The notes below the pieces were generated by a model. The model did no database searches and was not told where the DNA came from. It worked only from the letters and a program-made list of their open reading frames with translations. A stretch of 64,000 bases of DNA from the NCBI GenBank assembly GCA_964641665.1, contig CAZXKO010000013.1, positions 62,001 through 126,000 on the forward strand, read 5' to 3'. Position numbers and translations under genes: made by a program. The stretch comes from Gp1-AA133 sp964641665 (GTDB lineage: Bacteria; Acidobacteriota; Terriglobia; Terriglobales; Acidobacteriaceae). This document shows, piece after piece, positions 35,117-43,694 of the stretch (position 1 is the stretch's first letter; every line of letters starts with the position of its first letter).

Positions 35117-35944
35117 TTGGTCGCTCCATCCTTCCATTTCGGACGCGTATTGCCTCTGTCGTGCCTGTGCGCAGGCTTGTCGATCGTCGCTGGAATACCG
35201 TTTTCGCCCGTGCCCGCACTTGCTCAGGTCGCAACGATCGGCCCATCCGCCCAGATCCTGCCCCCACCCGCCAACTACCACTTCCCCGAAGGTCAGGCCA
35301 ACACCTACATCGTGGAATGGCACTTGTTCACCGCGGGCAGCGCAACCGTAAAGATCGAGTCCGCCGGGGAGGAGCAGAAAGTCACCGCAATCGCCGATTC
35401 CTCGGGCGTTGCGAATGTACTCTACGCTGTCCACGACCGTTTCGAGGCGCGCTTCGATCCTAAAACCTTCTGCTCCCTTGGGCTGACCAAGCATACCGAG
35501 GAAGGTCCACACCAGCGCGATACGCAGGTGCAATTCGACTACCCGCGCCGCAAGAGCGTACTCAACGAGAAGAACCTCAAGACGGGCGAAACCAAGCAGG
35601 TTGAAAACGATATTCCACCCTGCGTTACCGATGTCGTCACTGGTTTCTATTACCTGGCGTCACTTCCTTTGCAGCCGGGCAACTTCTACAGCTTCCCCGT
35701 GAATGACGGCGGCAAGACGGCGGAAGTCACCGCCCACGTTGAGGCCAAGGAACAAGTGAAGGTGCCGGCAGGGACATACCAAGCTTTTCGGGTCGCCGCG
35801 GAGGCCACTTCGGGCACGTTGAAAGGCAAAGGCAGGATCTGGGCCTGGTTCACCGACGACGAGACCCACACCCCCGTGCAAATGCGCGCCAAGCTGGCTT
35901 GGGGAACTCTGCTGTTTCGGCTGCAGCGGGTCGAACGAAAATAA
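35117..35944 (+). CDS. DUF3108 exported protein
   Basis: This 275-residue protein has a signal peptide (LSCLCAGLSIVAGIPFSPVPALAQ region, about residues 13-36). The DUF3108 domain runs from about 50 to 270, with GQANTYIVEWHLFTAGSATV, GFYYLASLPLQPG, KVPAGTYQAFRV and IWAWFTDDETHTPVQM. The family consists of beta-rich envelope proteins of unknown function. The start is a TTG at 35117 with no clear Shine-Dalgarno. It lies 50 bp after the methyltransferase gene and ends the LPS operon. Confidence 0.82.
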   Translation: MVAPSFHFGRVLPLSCLCAGLSIVAGIPFSPVPALAQVATIGPSAQILPPPANYHFPEGQANTYIVEWHLFTAGSATVKIESAGEEQKVTAIADSSGVANVLYAVHDRFEARFDPKTFCSLGLTKHTEEGPHQRDTQVQFDYPRRKSVLNEKNLKTGETKQVENDIPPCVTDVVTGFYYLASLPLQPGNFYSFPVNDGGKTAEVTAHVEAKEQVKVPAGTYQAFRVAAEATSGTLKGKGRIWAWFTDDETHTPVQMRAKLAWGTLLFRLQRVERK

Positions 35945-35945
35945 C

Positions 35946-36051
35946 GCAATGTCCATTGGCGATTGCCGATTTTCGATTGAAGGTCACCGCTGAAATTAGC
36001 GAAACCGTCTCCGCCACCATTCGCCATTCGGAAATCGCCATTCGACAATTC
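35946..36051. repeat. Inverted-arm 7-bp-period repeat element between convergent genes
   Basis: The left arm (35946-35980) has heptads CGATTGC, CGATTTT and CGATTGA. The right arm (36017-36051) has CCATTCG, CCATTCG, GAAATCG, CCATTCG and ACAATTC, roughly the reverse complement. The arms are 36 bp apart and fill the gap between the DUF3108 and TPR genes. Confidence 0.7.
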
Positions 36052-36054
36052 TCA

Positions 36055-37665
36055 TCACTTCTGCGCCACCAGCCCCTTCGCCCGGCTGAGCTCCGGGCGG
36101 TCTGAATTCGATCCCTCACACTCCTTCACCAGCTCCGCGTAGTACCGCGTGGCCTTCTCCTGCTTGCCCGCCATTTCGGCCGCCTGGGCCGCGCCGTACA
36201 ATCCGTTAAATCGGTTCGGATTGAACTTCAGATCGGTCTCGTACTCAGCCAGAGCCTGTTCGGGCCGCTTCGCCAGCATCAGGATTTCCGCCACCATCTC
36301 TCGCGAGGGGACGCCCTGGGGTTCTTCGCCGAGCGAGTCTTCCTTATCAGCCATCGGCCGCAGGATCGCGAGGGCATCGTCGTACTTGCCTTCGGCGACG
36401 CTCAGCCACGCCGTTGCCTGTTTGTGATCATCATCCACGGCTTCGGCAAATTCTTTTTTCTTCTCCGCCAACAACTTCTTGTGCAAGGCGGCGATTTCCT
36501 CCGATTCCTTGCGTACCTCGTCCACTTTGCCCAAGTGTGCCGCGCCGAGCGCTCTGGCCCAATGCGTCACGGACTGGCTTCCGGTGGTGGCCCCGGGCAC
36601 CGGCTCGAGTTGCGCCGCTTCTGCCCAGTGATGGAGCTCGAGAGGGTAAAGCGCGGTGAAGTCCACCAGCGTGGCGGTCCGCGGGTTGTAGTCCATACCG
36701 TACATATTATGGATCGTGTCCGGCATGGCCTTCACTTCGTCGATCAGCGCCTTCGCGTCCGCATCGCGCCCGCTCTGCAGATACGCATAAAAGAGGAAGT
36801 CCATCGCATGAAACTGATGACCTTCTCCCCCCATGTGCAAGGCTGCGGTCTTGCGCGTGGCTGCGATGGAAGCCAGATTCGAGCTGATGTCGTCCTGCCA
36901 CAACCCAACCCGCGCGAAAATGTGCGAGGGCATGTGTAGGGCGTGCGGTGCCATGGGCGCGATCTGCGCGTACCGTCGTGCCGCCGGCAGGCCCAGCTGC
37001 GCCAGTTGCGGCTTGTCGTACGCGTGAATTAGGTAGTGCGCCACTCCCGGATGCTCCGGCTCGACGGCGAACAGCTTCTCCAGCACCGCCGCCGCCTTCT
37101 TGTCATTCGTGAAGTTGGGATCGTTCCCTTCGTCCGCCGCAAGCAACGAAAGCGCGTAGAACACCGCCGCTTCGTGATCCTCAGCGTTGTCCTGGTAGAC
37201 CTTCTCCATTGCCCTCGAATAAGCCTTGGCCCGAGCCTCGAAGGCCCCTTTTCCGCCATAGAACGCCTTCATCGCCTCAATGTATTCGCCCTCTCGCGGA
37301 GTGGGAGGATGTAGCGACCTGGCTTTCTTGACCTCGGCGCGTCCTTTCTTGGTCGTGGCGAGGTCCGGATGGTTCCACAACTGGTGCCACTGGCTCATCG
37401 CCAGACCCCATTGCGCCATCGCACACTTCGGATCGTCCTTGGCAATCTGCGCAAACTCCTTTTCTGCCTCCTCGTACCAGAACGAGTGCAGCAGCGCCAC
37501 CCCGCGCGCAAAGGGCTTTTGGACTGCGGCCGCGCACGACACCGGGAAGTGCACGGTTCCAAGTTGCTGCTCCGCCAGATCTTCATGGTGATGGCCCTCG
37601 TCGTCGGCAAGAACCGGCGAGATCAGACACAGACTTAGCAGCACGGCGAGGGCGAACGTTTTCAT
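36055..37665 (-). CDS. Secreted TPR-like protein
   Basis: This 536-residue protein has a signal peptide (residues 1-20, SLCLISPVLADD) followed by a His-rich start DDEGHHHEDLAEQ. Helical repeats of TPR type follow: HSFWYEEAEKEFAQIAKDDP, AVLEKLFAVEPEHPGVAHYL, and ALAEYETDLKFNPNRFNGLY near the C-terminus. HALHMPSHIFARVGLW and HYLIHAYDKP are conserved in a widespread family of bacterial TPR proteins of unknown role. The ATG at 37665 is preceded by AGAGGTG; the open frame 32 codons upstream is not coding. Confidence 0.82.
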   Translation of the reverse strand: MKTFALAVLLSLCLISPVLADDEGHHHEDLAEQQLGTVHFPVSCAAAVQKPFARGVALLHSFWYEEAEKEFAQIAKDDPKCAMAQWGLAMSQWHQLWNHPDLATTKKGRAEVKKARSLHPPTPREGEYIEAMKAFYGGKGAFEARAKAYSRAMEKVYQDNAEDHEAAVFYALSLLAADEGNDPNFTNDKKAAAVLEKLFAVEPEHPGVAHYLIHAYDKPQLAQLGLPAARRYAQIAPMAPHALHMPSHIFARVGLWQDDISSNLASIAATRKTAALHMGGEGHQFHAMDFLFYAYLQSGRDADAKALIDEVKAMPDTIHNMYGMDYNPRTATLVDFTALYPLELHHWAEAAQLEPVPGATTGSQSVTHWARALGAAHLGKVDEVRKESEEIAALHKKLLAEKKKEFAEAVDDDHKQATAWLSVAEGKYDDALAILRPMADKEDSLGEEPQGVPSREMVAEILMLAKRPEQALAEYETDLKFNPNRFNGLYGAAQAAEMAGKQEKATRYYAELVKECEGSNSDRPELSRAKGLVAQK

Positions 37666-37747
37666 GAGACACCTCTTCCAGAGAGCGAGTCTAGCGCCGG
37701 CCCCAGGGCAGGTCAATTTCCGCGGGAATGGAATCGGACCGGCAGGA

Positions 37748-37753
37748 TATAAT
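37748..37753 (+). promoter_or_regulatory. -10 element of the crystallin-fold gene
   Basis: TATAAT lies 56 nt before the ATG at 37810, so this mRNA should have a leader with the TGGAG Shine-Dalgarno. The -35 box is not clear. Confidence 0.5.
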
Positions 37754-37809
37754 GGTCGCAATTTTGGGGCATCCTGCGCTCAACCACAATTCACTCTGGA
37801 GACTTCAAC

Positions 37810-38532
37810 ATGACCCTCACGGGTAGGCTATGTTCGTTTGTGTTGGTTGCCCTTGCACTCATTTCCACTACGCAAGTGCTCGCCCAGGACCGTGACGACC
37901 GAGATCGCGATCGCCGCAGCGGGGCTTGCTTTTATAAAGACGCCGATTTCCGTGGCGATCGTTTCTGCATGGAGGCCGGCGACCGCATGGCGCGCATGCC
38001 GCAGGGCTTCAACGATCAGATCAGCTCCATTCGGACTTTCGGACATACCGACATCACTGTCTTCGAGAATACGGATTTCGGAGGCCGCATCCTGCGCCTT
38101 CATGACACTGTCGCGAATCTGAAGAGCTACGAAGTCTCCCCCGGCCACACCTGGAACGACCGCATTTCCTCCATCGAGGTAAGCGCCGACCGCGATAGCC
38201 AGGATCGAGACCATGATCGCGACGGAGATCGTGATCGCAACAACGACGATCAGGGCCGTCGTGGTGGAGCGTGCTTTTACAAAGACGCCGACTTTCACGG
38301 CGAAAAATTTTGCACGGAGCGCGGCGAGCGCCTGCCTCGTCTGCCCGAGGGCTTCAACGACACGATTTCCTCCATCCGCATCTTTGGCGACACCGAGATC
38401 ACCGTCTACCAGGACCGCGACTTCGGCGGCGTCAGCCTCGATCTGCACAATGACGTGACGAATTTGCGGGACTACCAGATCAGCCCTGGTCACAGCTGGA
38501 ACGATCGCGTCTCATCCATCAAAGTCCGGTAG
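37810..38532 (+). CDS. Secreted double beta/gamma-crystallin-type protein
   Basis: This 240-residue protein has a signal peptide (residues 1-25, ending VLAQD) and two copies of an about 88-residue unit. Each copy begins with ACFYKDADF and contains FCMEAGDR or FCTERGER and then a WNDRISSIEV or WNDRVSSIKV end. The unit matches beta/gamma-crystallin domains and the related peptidase-inhibitor I36 family. A charged spacer of alternating Asp and Arg joins them. Such domains often bind Ca2+ and hold two disulfide-linked sheets. The two copies share the same length and motif order, so they arose by internal duplication. TGGAG lies 8 nt before the ATG. The function is unknown. Confidence 0.83.
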   Translation: MTLTGRLCSFVLVALALISTTQVLAQDRDDRDRDRRSGACFYKDADFRGDRFCMEAGDRMARMPQGFNDQISSIRTFGHTDITVFENTDFGGRILRLHDTVANLKSYEVSPGHTWNDRISSIEVSADRDSQDRDHDRDGDRDRNNDDQGRRGGACFYKDADFHGEKFCTERGERLPRLPEGFNDTISSIRIFGDTEITVYQDRDFGGVSLDLHNDVTNLRDYQISPGHSWNDRVSSIKVR

Positions 38533-38862
38533 CCGCGAGGCTTCGGCCTTCGTGGATGTCCGGGCGCTCCACCCCGATCATAGGTTCCGTCACGACAGCC
38601 GCATGGGTTCCTCACCGGTGCGGCCACACACAACAATTGCACAGCTCGCGCCAGTCCCCCTGTTGTGGGTTGTGTAGTGGCTAATCTCCAATTGTTTTTC
38701 CATGCTCGTGTGCTTGCCTGCTATCCAAATGGACCGGCCAACGTCTAGCAGCAACGGGTAGTCATCCGGGCCCGGTGCAGACCACGCTCCCCAAGCAGGG
38801 ACCTGCACGCCGGCTAGCACATTCAGATCTCTAGTTGACCACATCCAAAAGGAGCTCATTCT
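38533..38862. other. Intergenic region, no gene seen
   Basis: The 330-bp gap lies between the crystallin-fold and TPR lipoprotein genes. It has an imperfect inverted pair, ACACAAC with GTTGTGT, about 35 bp apart near 38627-38674. A short minus-strand frame (38590-38859) is unsupported. AAAGGAGCTCATTCT before 38863 is the ribosome site of the next gene. Confidence 0.5.
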
Positions 38863-40365
38863 ATGTGCCCAAAGTCGATGCGAATCTGGTTGGCTGCGAT
38901 TCTCGTTCTCGGTACCACGACATGGCTGGGCTGTAACAAGGCGGGAAACGGCGCGCAGACGGTCGCCGCCTCCAGCGGTGCCAAGATCCCCATTTCAACC
39001 AAGTCCGAGGAAGCGCGCGCCGAATTTCTCCAGGGACGCGATCTCTCCGAACGGCTGCTCGGCCAGGAGTCCCTGCAGCACCTCGACAAAGCCATCGCCC
39101 TCGATCCCGACTTCGCGTTTGCCGAAATGGCGCGAGCCAATAACTCTCCCACCGCCAAGGAATTCTTCGAACATCAGATGAAAGCGTCGATTCTGGTGGA
39201 GAAAGCGTCCGAAGGGGAGAAATACCTGATCCTCGCCAACGAAGCCGGAGCCAACGGCGAGGTCGTCAAGCAGAAAGACTATCTCGACAAACTCGTCGCT
39301 GCCTACCCCAACGACGAGCGCGCCCAATTCAACCTGGCAAACTACTATTTCGGCCAACAGGAATATGAGCAGGCAATCGCCCATTACAAAAGAGCCACCG
39401 CGTTAGCACCGGCGTACTCGCCCGCCTATAACGTCCTTGGATACGCCTACCGTCAGCAGGGAGATTACGCCGACGCCGAGCAAGCCTTCAAGAAATACGT
39501 CGAGCTGATTCCCGCCGATCCCAATCCTTACGACTCTTACGCAGAACTCCTCTTGAAGATGGGCCGATTCGACGATTCGGTCGCCCAGTATCGCAAGGCT
39601 CTTTCGATCGATCCCCACTTCGTGCCGTCGCACTTCGGGCTTTCCGCCGCCCTCTTGTACCAGGGTAAGCCTGATGAAGCCATCGCCGAGCTTCAGAAGA
39701 TGGCCGATCAGGCCCGCAACGATGGCGAGCTCCGCACCGCCCTGTTTGGTACGGCAGTGGTGGCTGCCGATCGCGGCCAATGGAACGAGTCGATACAGGC
39801 CATCGACAAGGAATACGCCGTCGCGGAGAAAAAGAACGACAGCGCTTCCATGGCAGCCGATCTCCAGGCCAAAGGCAATATCCTGGCGGCCATGCAGAAG
39901 TACGACGCTGCTGCTCAGCAGTACGAGCGTTCCCTGCAATTGACTGAAAGCTCAAATCTGTCGCAAGAGATCAAGGACAATGCCAAGCTCCAGAACCACT
40001 TCAACCTCACCTCTGTGACCATCGGAAAGAAGGACTACGCCGCTGCCAGACTTCATGCGGAACAATTCCTGAAAGGTGCGGAAGCGTCGAAGAATCCGGT
40101 GCAGTTGAAACAAGCTCACGAACTGGCCGGCCGGATCGCCCTCGCAGAAAAGGACTACGATAAAGCGATCGCAGAGTTGGTGCAGGCCAACGACCAGAAC
40201 CCGCTCAATCTCTTTCGCTTAAGCCAAGCCTATCGTGCGAAGGGCGACAGCGCGAAGGCGCAGGAATACTGCCAGAAGGCAGCCGAGTTCAACTCGCTGC
40301 CAATGCTGAACTACGCCTTCATTCGCGCCAAGGCTCAGCAGATGGTCGCGGAAGCCAAGGCGTGA
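38863..40365 (+). CDS. TPR-repeat lipoprotein
   Basis: This 500-residue exported lipoprotein has a signal helix ending in the lipobox WLGC (Cys24) and a Gly/Ala tether. At least seven TPR units follow, for example YEQAIAHYKRATALAPAYSP, YADAEQAFKKYVELIPADPN, FDDSVAQYRKALSIDPHFVP and YDKAIAELVQANDQNPLNLF. TPR lipoproteins serve as scaffolds for envelope assembly or secretion, but the partner is not known. AAAGGAG lies about 9 nt before the ATG. Confidence 0.85.
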   Translation: MCPKSMRIWLAAILVLGTTTWLGCNKAGNGAQTVAASSGAKIPISTKSEEARAEFLQGRDLSERLLGQESLQHLDKAIALDPDFAFAEMARANNSPTAKEFFEHQMKASILVEKASEGEKYLILANEAGANGEVVKQKDYLDKLVAAYPNDERAQFNLANYYFGQQEYEQAIAHYKRATALAPAYSPAYNVLGYAYRQQGDYADAEQAFKKYVELIPADPNPYDSYAELLLKMGRFDDSVAQYRKALSIDPHFVPSHFGLSAALLYQGKPDEAIAELQKMADQARNDGELRTALFGTAVVAADRGQWNESIQAIDKEYAVAEKKNDSASMAADLQAKGNILAAMQKYDAAAQQYERSLQLTESSNLSQEIKDNAKLQNHFNLTSVTIGKKDYAAARLHAEQFLKGAEASKNPVQLKQAHELAGRIALAEKDYDKAIAELVQANDQNPLNLFRLSQAYRAKGDSAKAQEYCQKAAEFNSLPMLNYAFIRAKAQQMVAEAKA

Positions 40366-40468
40366 TGCGAGCTGTCGTGAGGAATAGGAACAAGATCACT
40401 TAGTGAAAGGCTGGGCTGACTCGACTCCGGCGCTGCGAACATTTAGCGCCGGCATCCTGCTGGCTGTC

Positions 40469-40491
40469 GCGAGGGCGTCCCCCGCCCTCGC
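40469..40491. terminator. Perfect 9-bp hairpin between convergent genes
   Basis: GCGAGGGCG pairs with CGCCCTCGC around the loop TCCCC. It lies between the stops of the TPR lipoprotein and the histidine kinase, so it could serve both. There is no T-tract on either strand. Confidence 0.4.
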
Positions 40492-40578
40492 CCGACTAAG
40501 TGTCGGCGCCGGAGCCGCTGTCATAACTCGGTGTGTTTGAGAGCTCGCGGATAAAAAAGTTAAAGCCGTCGCTCGACG

Positions 40579-42681
40579 TCAGCGGGTGGCCTTGCCCTCA
40601 TCGAGCAGGCCGCGGACTTTGCGGGCCAGGGTGGCGAGCATGAACGGCTTCTGCAAAACCGCCGCGTGCTCGCCTCCAACCTCTCCGCTTACACTCGCAT
40701 GGTCCGGATATCCCGACATGAAAAGGACTTTCATGCTCGGACGCGCCTCGGTCAGGCGGCGCGCCAGCTCGCGGCCTCCGACATTGGGCATCACAATGTC
40801 GGTTACCAGCAGGTGAATGGGGTTTTTATGTTCGACGGCGATCCGCAGAGCGTGGTCGCCGTCGTTTGCCTGCAGGACCTCGTAACCCTTGCGCTGCAGG
40901 AACTCTCGGACCAGGCCCCGGATACCATCCTGATCTTCGACCAACAGGACGGTTTCGGTCCCGCTTGGTGCCGCCGCCAGCGCCGTTTGCGCTTCCGGGG
41001 CTGGCCTTTCTACCGCCGCATCAACCTGTGGCAGATAGAGATCGAAACTGGTGCCTTGCCCGGGTTCGCTGCGGACCCAGATCGCGCCGCCCATTTGCTT
41101 CACCACGCCATAGACCGTGGCTAGCCCCAACCCAGTACCTTTGCCGGGCTCCTTTGTAGTGAAAAACGGCTCGAAGATGCGGGCTTGCGTTTGACTGTCC
41201 ATTCCAACGCCTGTGTCAGCCACCGCCAGCATCACGTACTGGCCGGTGGGTACTCCCTCGTATGCGCGGGCATAGGCTTCGTCCACTTCCACATTCTTCG
41301 TTTCCAGCGTCAGCCGGCCCCCGTGCGGCATGGCGTCCCGGGCATTCACCGCCAGGTTCAGGATCATCTGTTCAATCTGGCCGGGGTCCGCTTTGATTCG
41401 TCCCAGCGCCGCGGCCTGAACCGTTCTCACTTCGATATGATTCGGAATCAGTCGATCCAACATTCTCACCACATCGGTCAGTACCGTATTCAGGTTCAGC
41501 ACCTTTGCGTCCAGTACCTGCTTCCGGCTGAACGCCAGTAACTGCCGCGTCAGGGAGGCGGCGCGGGTTACCGCGCGCTCGATTTCGAGTGCATCTTCGT
41601 GGGCCGGGTCACCCGCCGCAAGCCGCTCGCGCAGGCGTTCGTTGTGCGCCTGGATGAGCATGAGCAAATTGTTGAAATCGTGCGCCACTCCCCCGGCCAA
41701 CTGCCCCACCGCCTCCATCTTTTGCGAATGGCGGAGTTGATCTTCCAGGCGCTTGTGCCCGGTGATGTCGTACATCACGCCCTGCATCAGCAGGCTGCGA
41801 TCGTCCGTCTCGCGCAGCATTACGCCTTCGTCGCGGAACCACAACATTCTTCCATCGCGTGCGAACATTCGGTACTCGGCTTGGAAGAGCTCGTGTGTCT
41901 CCTGGAAACGTCTCTCCGCCGCGAGGGCAATCTCACGGTCGTCCGCGTGGATGTGATTCATCCAGTTCATCGGCTCGGCCAGCCATTCCGCGGGCGCGAA
42001 ACCCAAAATCGACTCGATCTGCGGGCTCACGTAGTGCCATCGCCCACCCGCGCCAAGTTCGGCGATGTAGGTGATGGCCGGCAGGCGCTCGACCAGGGTT
42101 CGATACCGGTCTTCGGCGGCTCGCAGTTGAAGCTTGGCGCGGTCGTGCTCGATCGCGAGACCCGCCAGGTTGGTGGCATGCGTGATGCTTTGCAAGTGCT
42201 GCGCGTCCGGAGTTCGCGGCTCGCGGTAGTAAACGGCAAGGGTCCCCAGCACCGCGCCACTCTGCGCCACAATCGGCGTCGACCAGCAGGCCCGCAAGCC
42301 GTGTGGCAGCGCCAATCCCCGATATTTCTGCCACAACGGTTCGCTGGCTATGTCGGAAACGATGACCGGCTGTTTTCGGTAGACTGCCGTGCCACAAGAG
42401 CCAACGTCCGGCCCAATCCTGGCCCCGTCGATGGCGGCGCAGTATTCTTTAGGAAGGCTGGGAGCGGCTCCGGTTCGCAGGGTTACCCCGTCGGCATCAA
42501 GCAGGAGAACCGAGCACAGCAGCCCGGGATGCCGCTTCTCGATGGCGTCACACAGGGTATCCAATATCTTGGGAAGCGCGGCTTGGGCCATGATCATGGC
42601 CAGCACCGTCTCGTCGAGCAGCGACGTCGGCTCTGAGATCATCTGTCCCATCGCCGGTGCTCCCCCAGTTCCCGTAGACAT
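40579..42681 (-). CDS. Hybrid sensor histidine kinase (GAF-PAS-HisKA-HATPase-receiver)
   Basis: This 700-residue soluble sensor has no membrane helices. A GAF domain covers about residues 30-180 (VGSCGTAVYRKQPVIVSDIA) and a PAS/PAC domain about 190-315 (SPQIESILGFAPAEWLAEP). The phospho-histidine is in GGVAHDFNNLL near residue 333, followed by N-box VNARDAMPHGG, and G1/G2 motifs DTGVGMD and GKGTGLGLATVYG. A C-terminal receiver holds the likely acceptor aspartate in LLVTDIVMPNVGG near residue 628. The ATG at 42681 is used because GGGAGG is just upstream; an in-frame ATG at 42699 is possible. No cognate regulator is adjacent. The GAF domain suggests that it senses a small molecule or redox cue. 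Confidence 0.9.
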   Translation of the reverse strand: MSTGTGGAPAMGQMISEPTSLLDETVLAMIMAQAALPKILDTLCDAIEKRHPGLLCSVLLLDADGVTLRTGAAPSLPKEYCAAIDGARIGPDVGSCGTAVYRKQPVIVSDIASEPLWQKYRGLALPHGLRACWSTPIVAQSGAVLGTLAVYYREPRTPDAQHLQSITHATNLAGLAIEHDRAKLQLRAAEDRYRTLVERLPAITYIAELGAGGRWHYVSPQIESILGFAPAEWLAEPMNWMNHIHADDREIALAAERRFQETHELFQAEYRMFARDGRMLWFRDEGVMLRETDDRSLLMQGVMYDITGHKRLEDQLRHSQKMEAVGQLAGGVAHDFNNLLMLIQAHNERLRERLAAGDPAHEDALEIERAVTRAASLTRQLLAFSRKQVLDAKVLNLNTVLTDVVRMLDRLIPNHIEVRTVQAAALGRIKADPGQIEQMILNLAVNARDAMPHGGRLTLETKNVEVDEAYARAYEGVPTGQYVMLAVADTGVGMDSQTQARIFEPFFTTKEPGKGTGLGLATVYGVVKQMGGAIWVRSEPGQGTSFDLYLPQVDAAVERPAPEAQTALAAAPSGTETVLLVEDQDGIRGLVREFLQRKGYEVLQANDGDHALRIAVEHKNPIHLLVTDIVMPNVGGRELARRLTEARPSMKVLFMSGYPDHASVSGEVGGEHAAVLQKPFMLATLARKVRGLLDEGKATR

Positions 42682-42825
42682 GCCACCTCCCTGGACCATT
42701 ATTCATGAACATCAACAGCCCCTACCAAGTTACGAGCGTAACCAGGGGCGAGCTTGGCCAGTTCGAGGCGGAGATGGGCGGGGTAAGGGTTAGTCGAACA
42801 CCCTGAACCCAGTTGAGCACTGATC

Positions 42826-43095
42826 CTACTGAATGCGAAATCTTTCTTTCAGCAATCGTTGCAAACGCGGCTTGTAGAGAATGTCGAAGGCGAGTTCCTT
42901 GTCGGGAAACATCGCCAGGGCGGCTCGCTTCGCATTGGCGACCAGTTCCGAGGCCTCTTCGATCGTCAGGTTAGGATCCTGGCCGAGCACCGATGTAACC
43001 ATGCTGATCATCAACTGAAGCCGCCGGATCTTTTTGGCTTCCTCCTGTTTTTCGTGAGGTGACCCTTCCTGACCAGCCCGGTTCCCGTTTTCCAT
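42826..43095 (-). CDS. Small soluble protein, unknown
   Basis: This 89-residue, highly charged helical protein has a Lys/Glu-rich N-terminus and LTIEEASELVANAKRAALAMFPDK, then ILYKPRLQRLLKERF at the C-terminus. Proteins of this form occur as short conserved hypotheticals in Acidobacteria (recall, not checked). The ATG at 43095 lacks a clear Shine-Dalgarno and the frame is clean. It lies 127 bp upstream of the kinase gene on the same strand and might share a transcript with it. Confidence 0.6.
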   Translation of the reverse strand: MENGNRAGQEGSPHEKQEEAKKIRRLQLMISMVTSVLGQDPNLTIEEASELVANAKRAALAMFPDKELAFDILYKPRLQRLLKERFRIQ

Positions 43096-43370
43096 ACGGC
43101 CCTCGACAGAGGCCTGCCGAGACCTCCCTCCGCCAGATAGCTTTATGACAGGTACATGGCGGGTGGGGACTGCCCACCCCTGTTAGTGCCCATTTTCCGG
43201 GCAATCCGGCCGGAAAGCAACTGCCTCAAGGTGGGTAGCTGAGGCACAAAGGAGCCATTCTCAGCAAACCTCCTGCCGCGCAGCACATTGCCCGGGTCAG
43301 AGGTACAATCAGGAACGGCGGTCACGCCTCGGGACAGTGGCTTTCCCCCAGCGACGCCAATGGAGGTGTT

Positions 43371-43694
43371 ATGGCAGGAAGCTCCGGTTCCACCCCGCCA
43401 ACCGCACCGTCTCCCGACCCCAATGAGAAGCTGGTCAAGGTCTTCGACAGCGAACAGGAATCTGAAGCGCTGGTGGTCAAGGGCCTGCTCGACTCGGCTG
43501 GCATCGACTCAGATATGACTTCGGTCGAGGCGATTCAGGACATGTTCCCCGGCGTGGGCGGCACCGTGATTTTGGTCCGCGAAGAGGATGCCGAACAGGC
43601 CCTCCAGCTCATCGAGACCTACCGCCAGTCCCCGGCCACCGATGACGAGACTGCCGAAGTCGATATCAGCGAAGACTCGCCAACTGCGGGTTGA
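43371..43694 (+). CDS. DUF2007-like putative signal-transducing protein
   Basis: This 107-residue protein has a disordered Pro/Ser N-terminus (residues 1-18). A small alpha/beta domain follows (KLVKVFDSEQESEALVVKGL, TVILVREEDAEQALQLIE) that resembles DUF2007, a signal-transducing domain. The C-terminal end is acidic. GGAGG lies 4 nt before the ATG at 43371. Its last 29 bp overlap the end of the decayed comEC on the other strand. Confidence 0.72.
   Translation: MAGSSGSTPPTAPSPDPNEKLVKVFDSEQESEALVVKGLLDSAGIDSDMTSVEAIQDMFPGVGGTVILVREEDAEQALQLIETYRQSPATDDETAEVDISEDSPTAG

Noticed and set aside
38590..38859. 89-codon frame on the minus strand in the gap before the TPR lipoprotein
   Set aside because: No ribosome site, no recognised family, and the composition is not protein-like.
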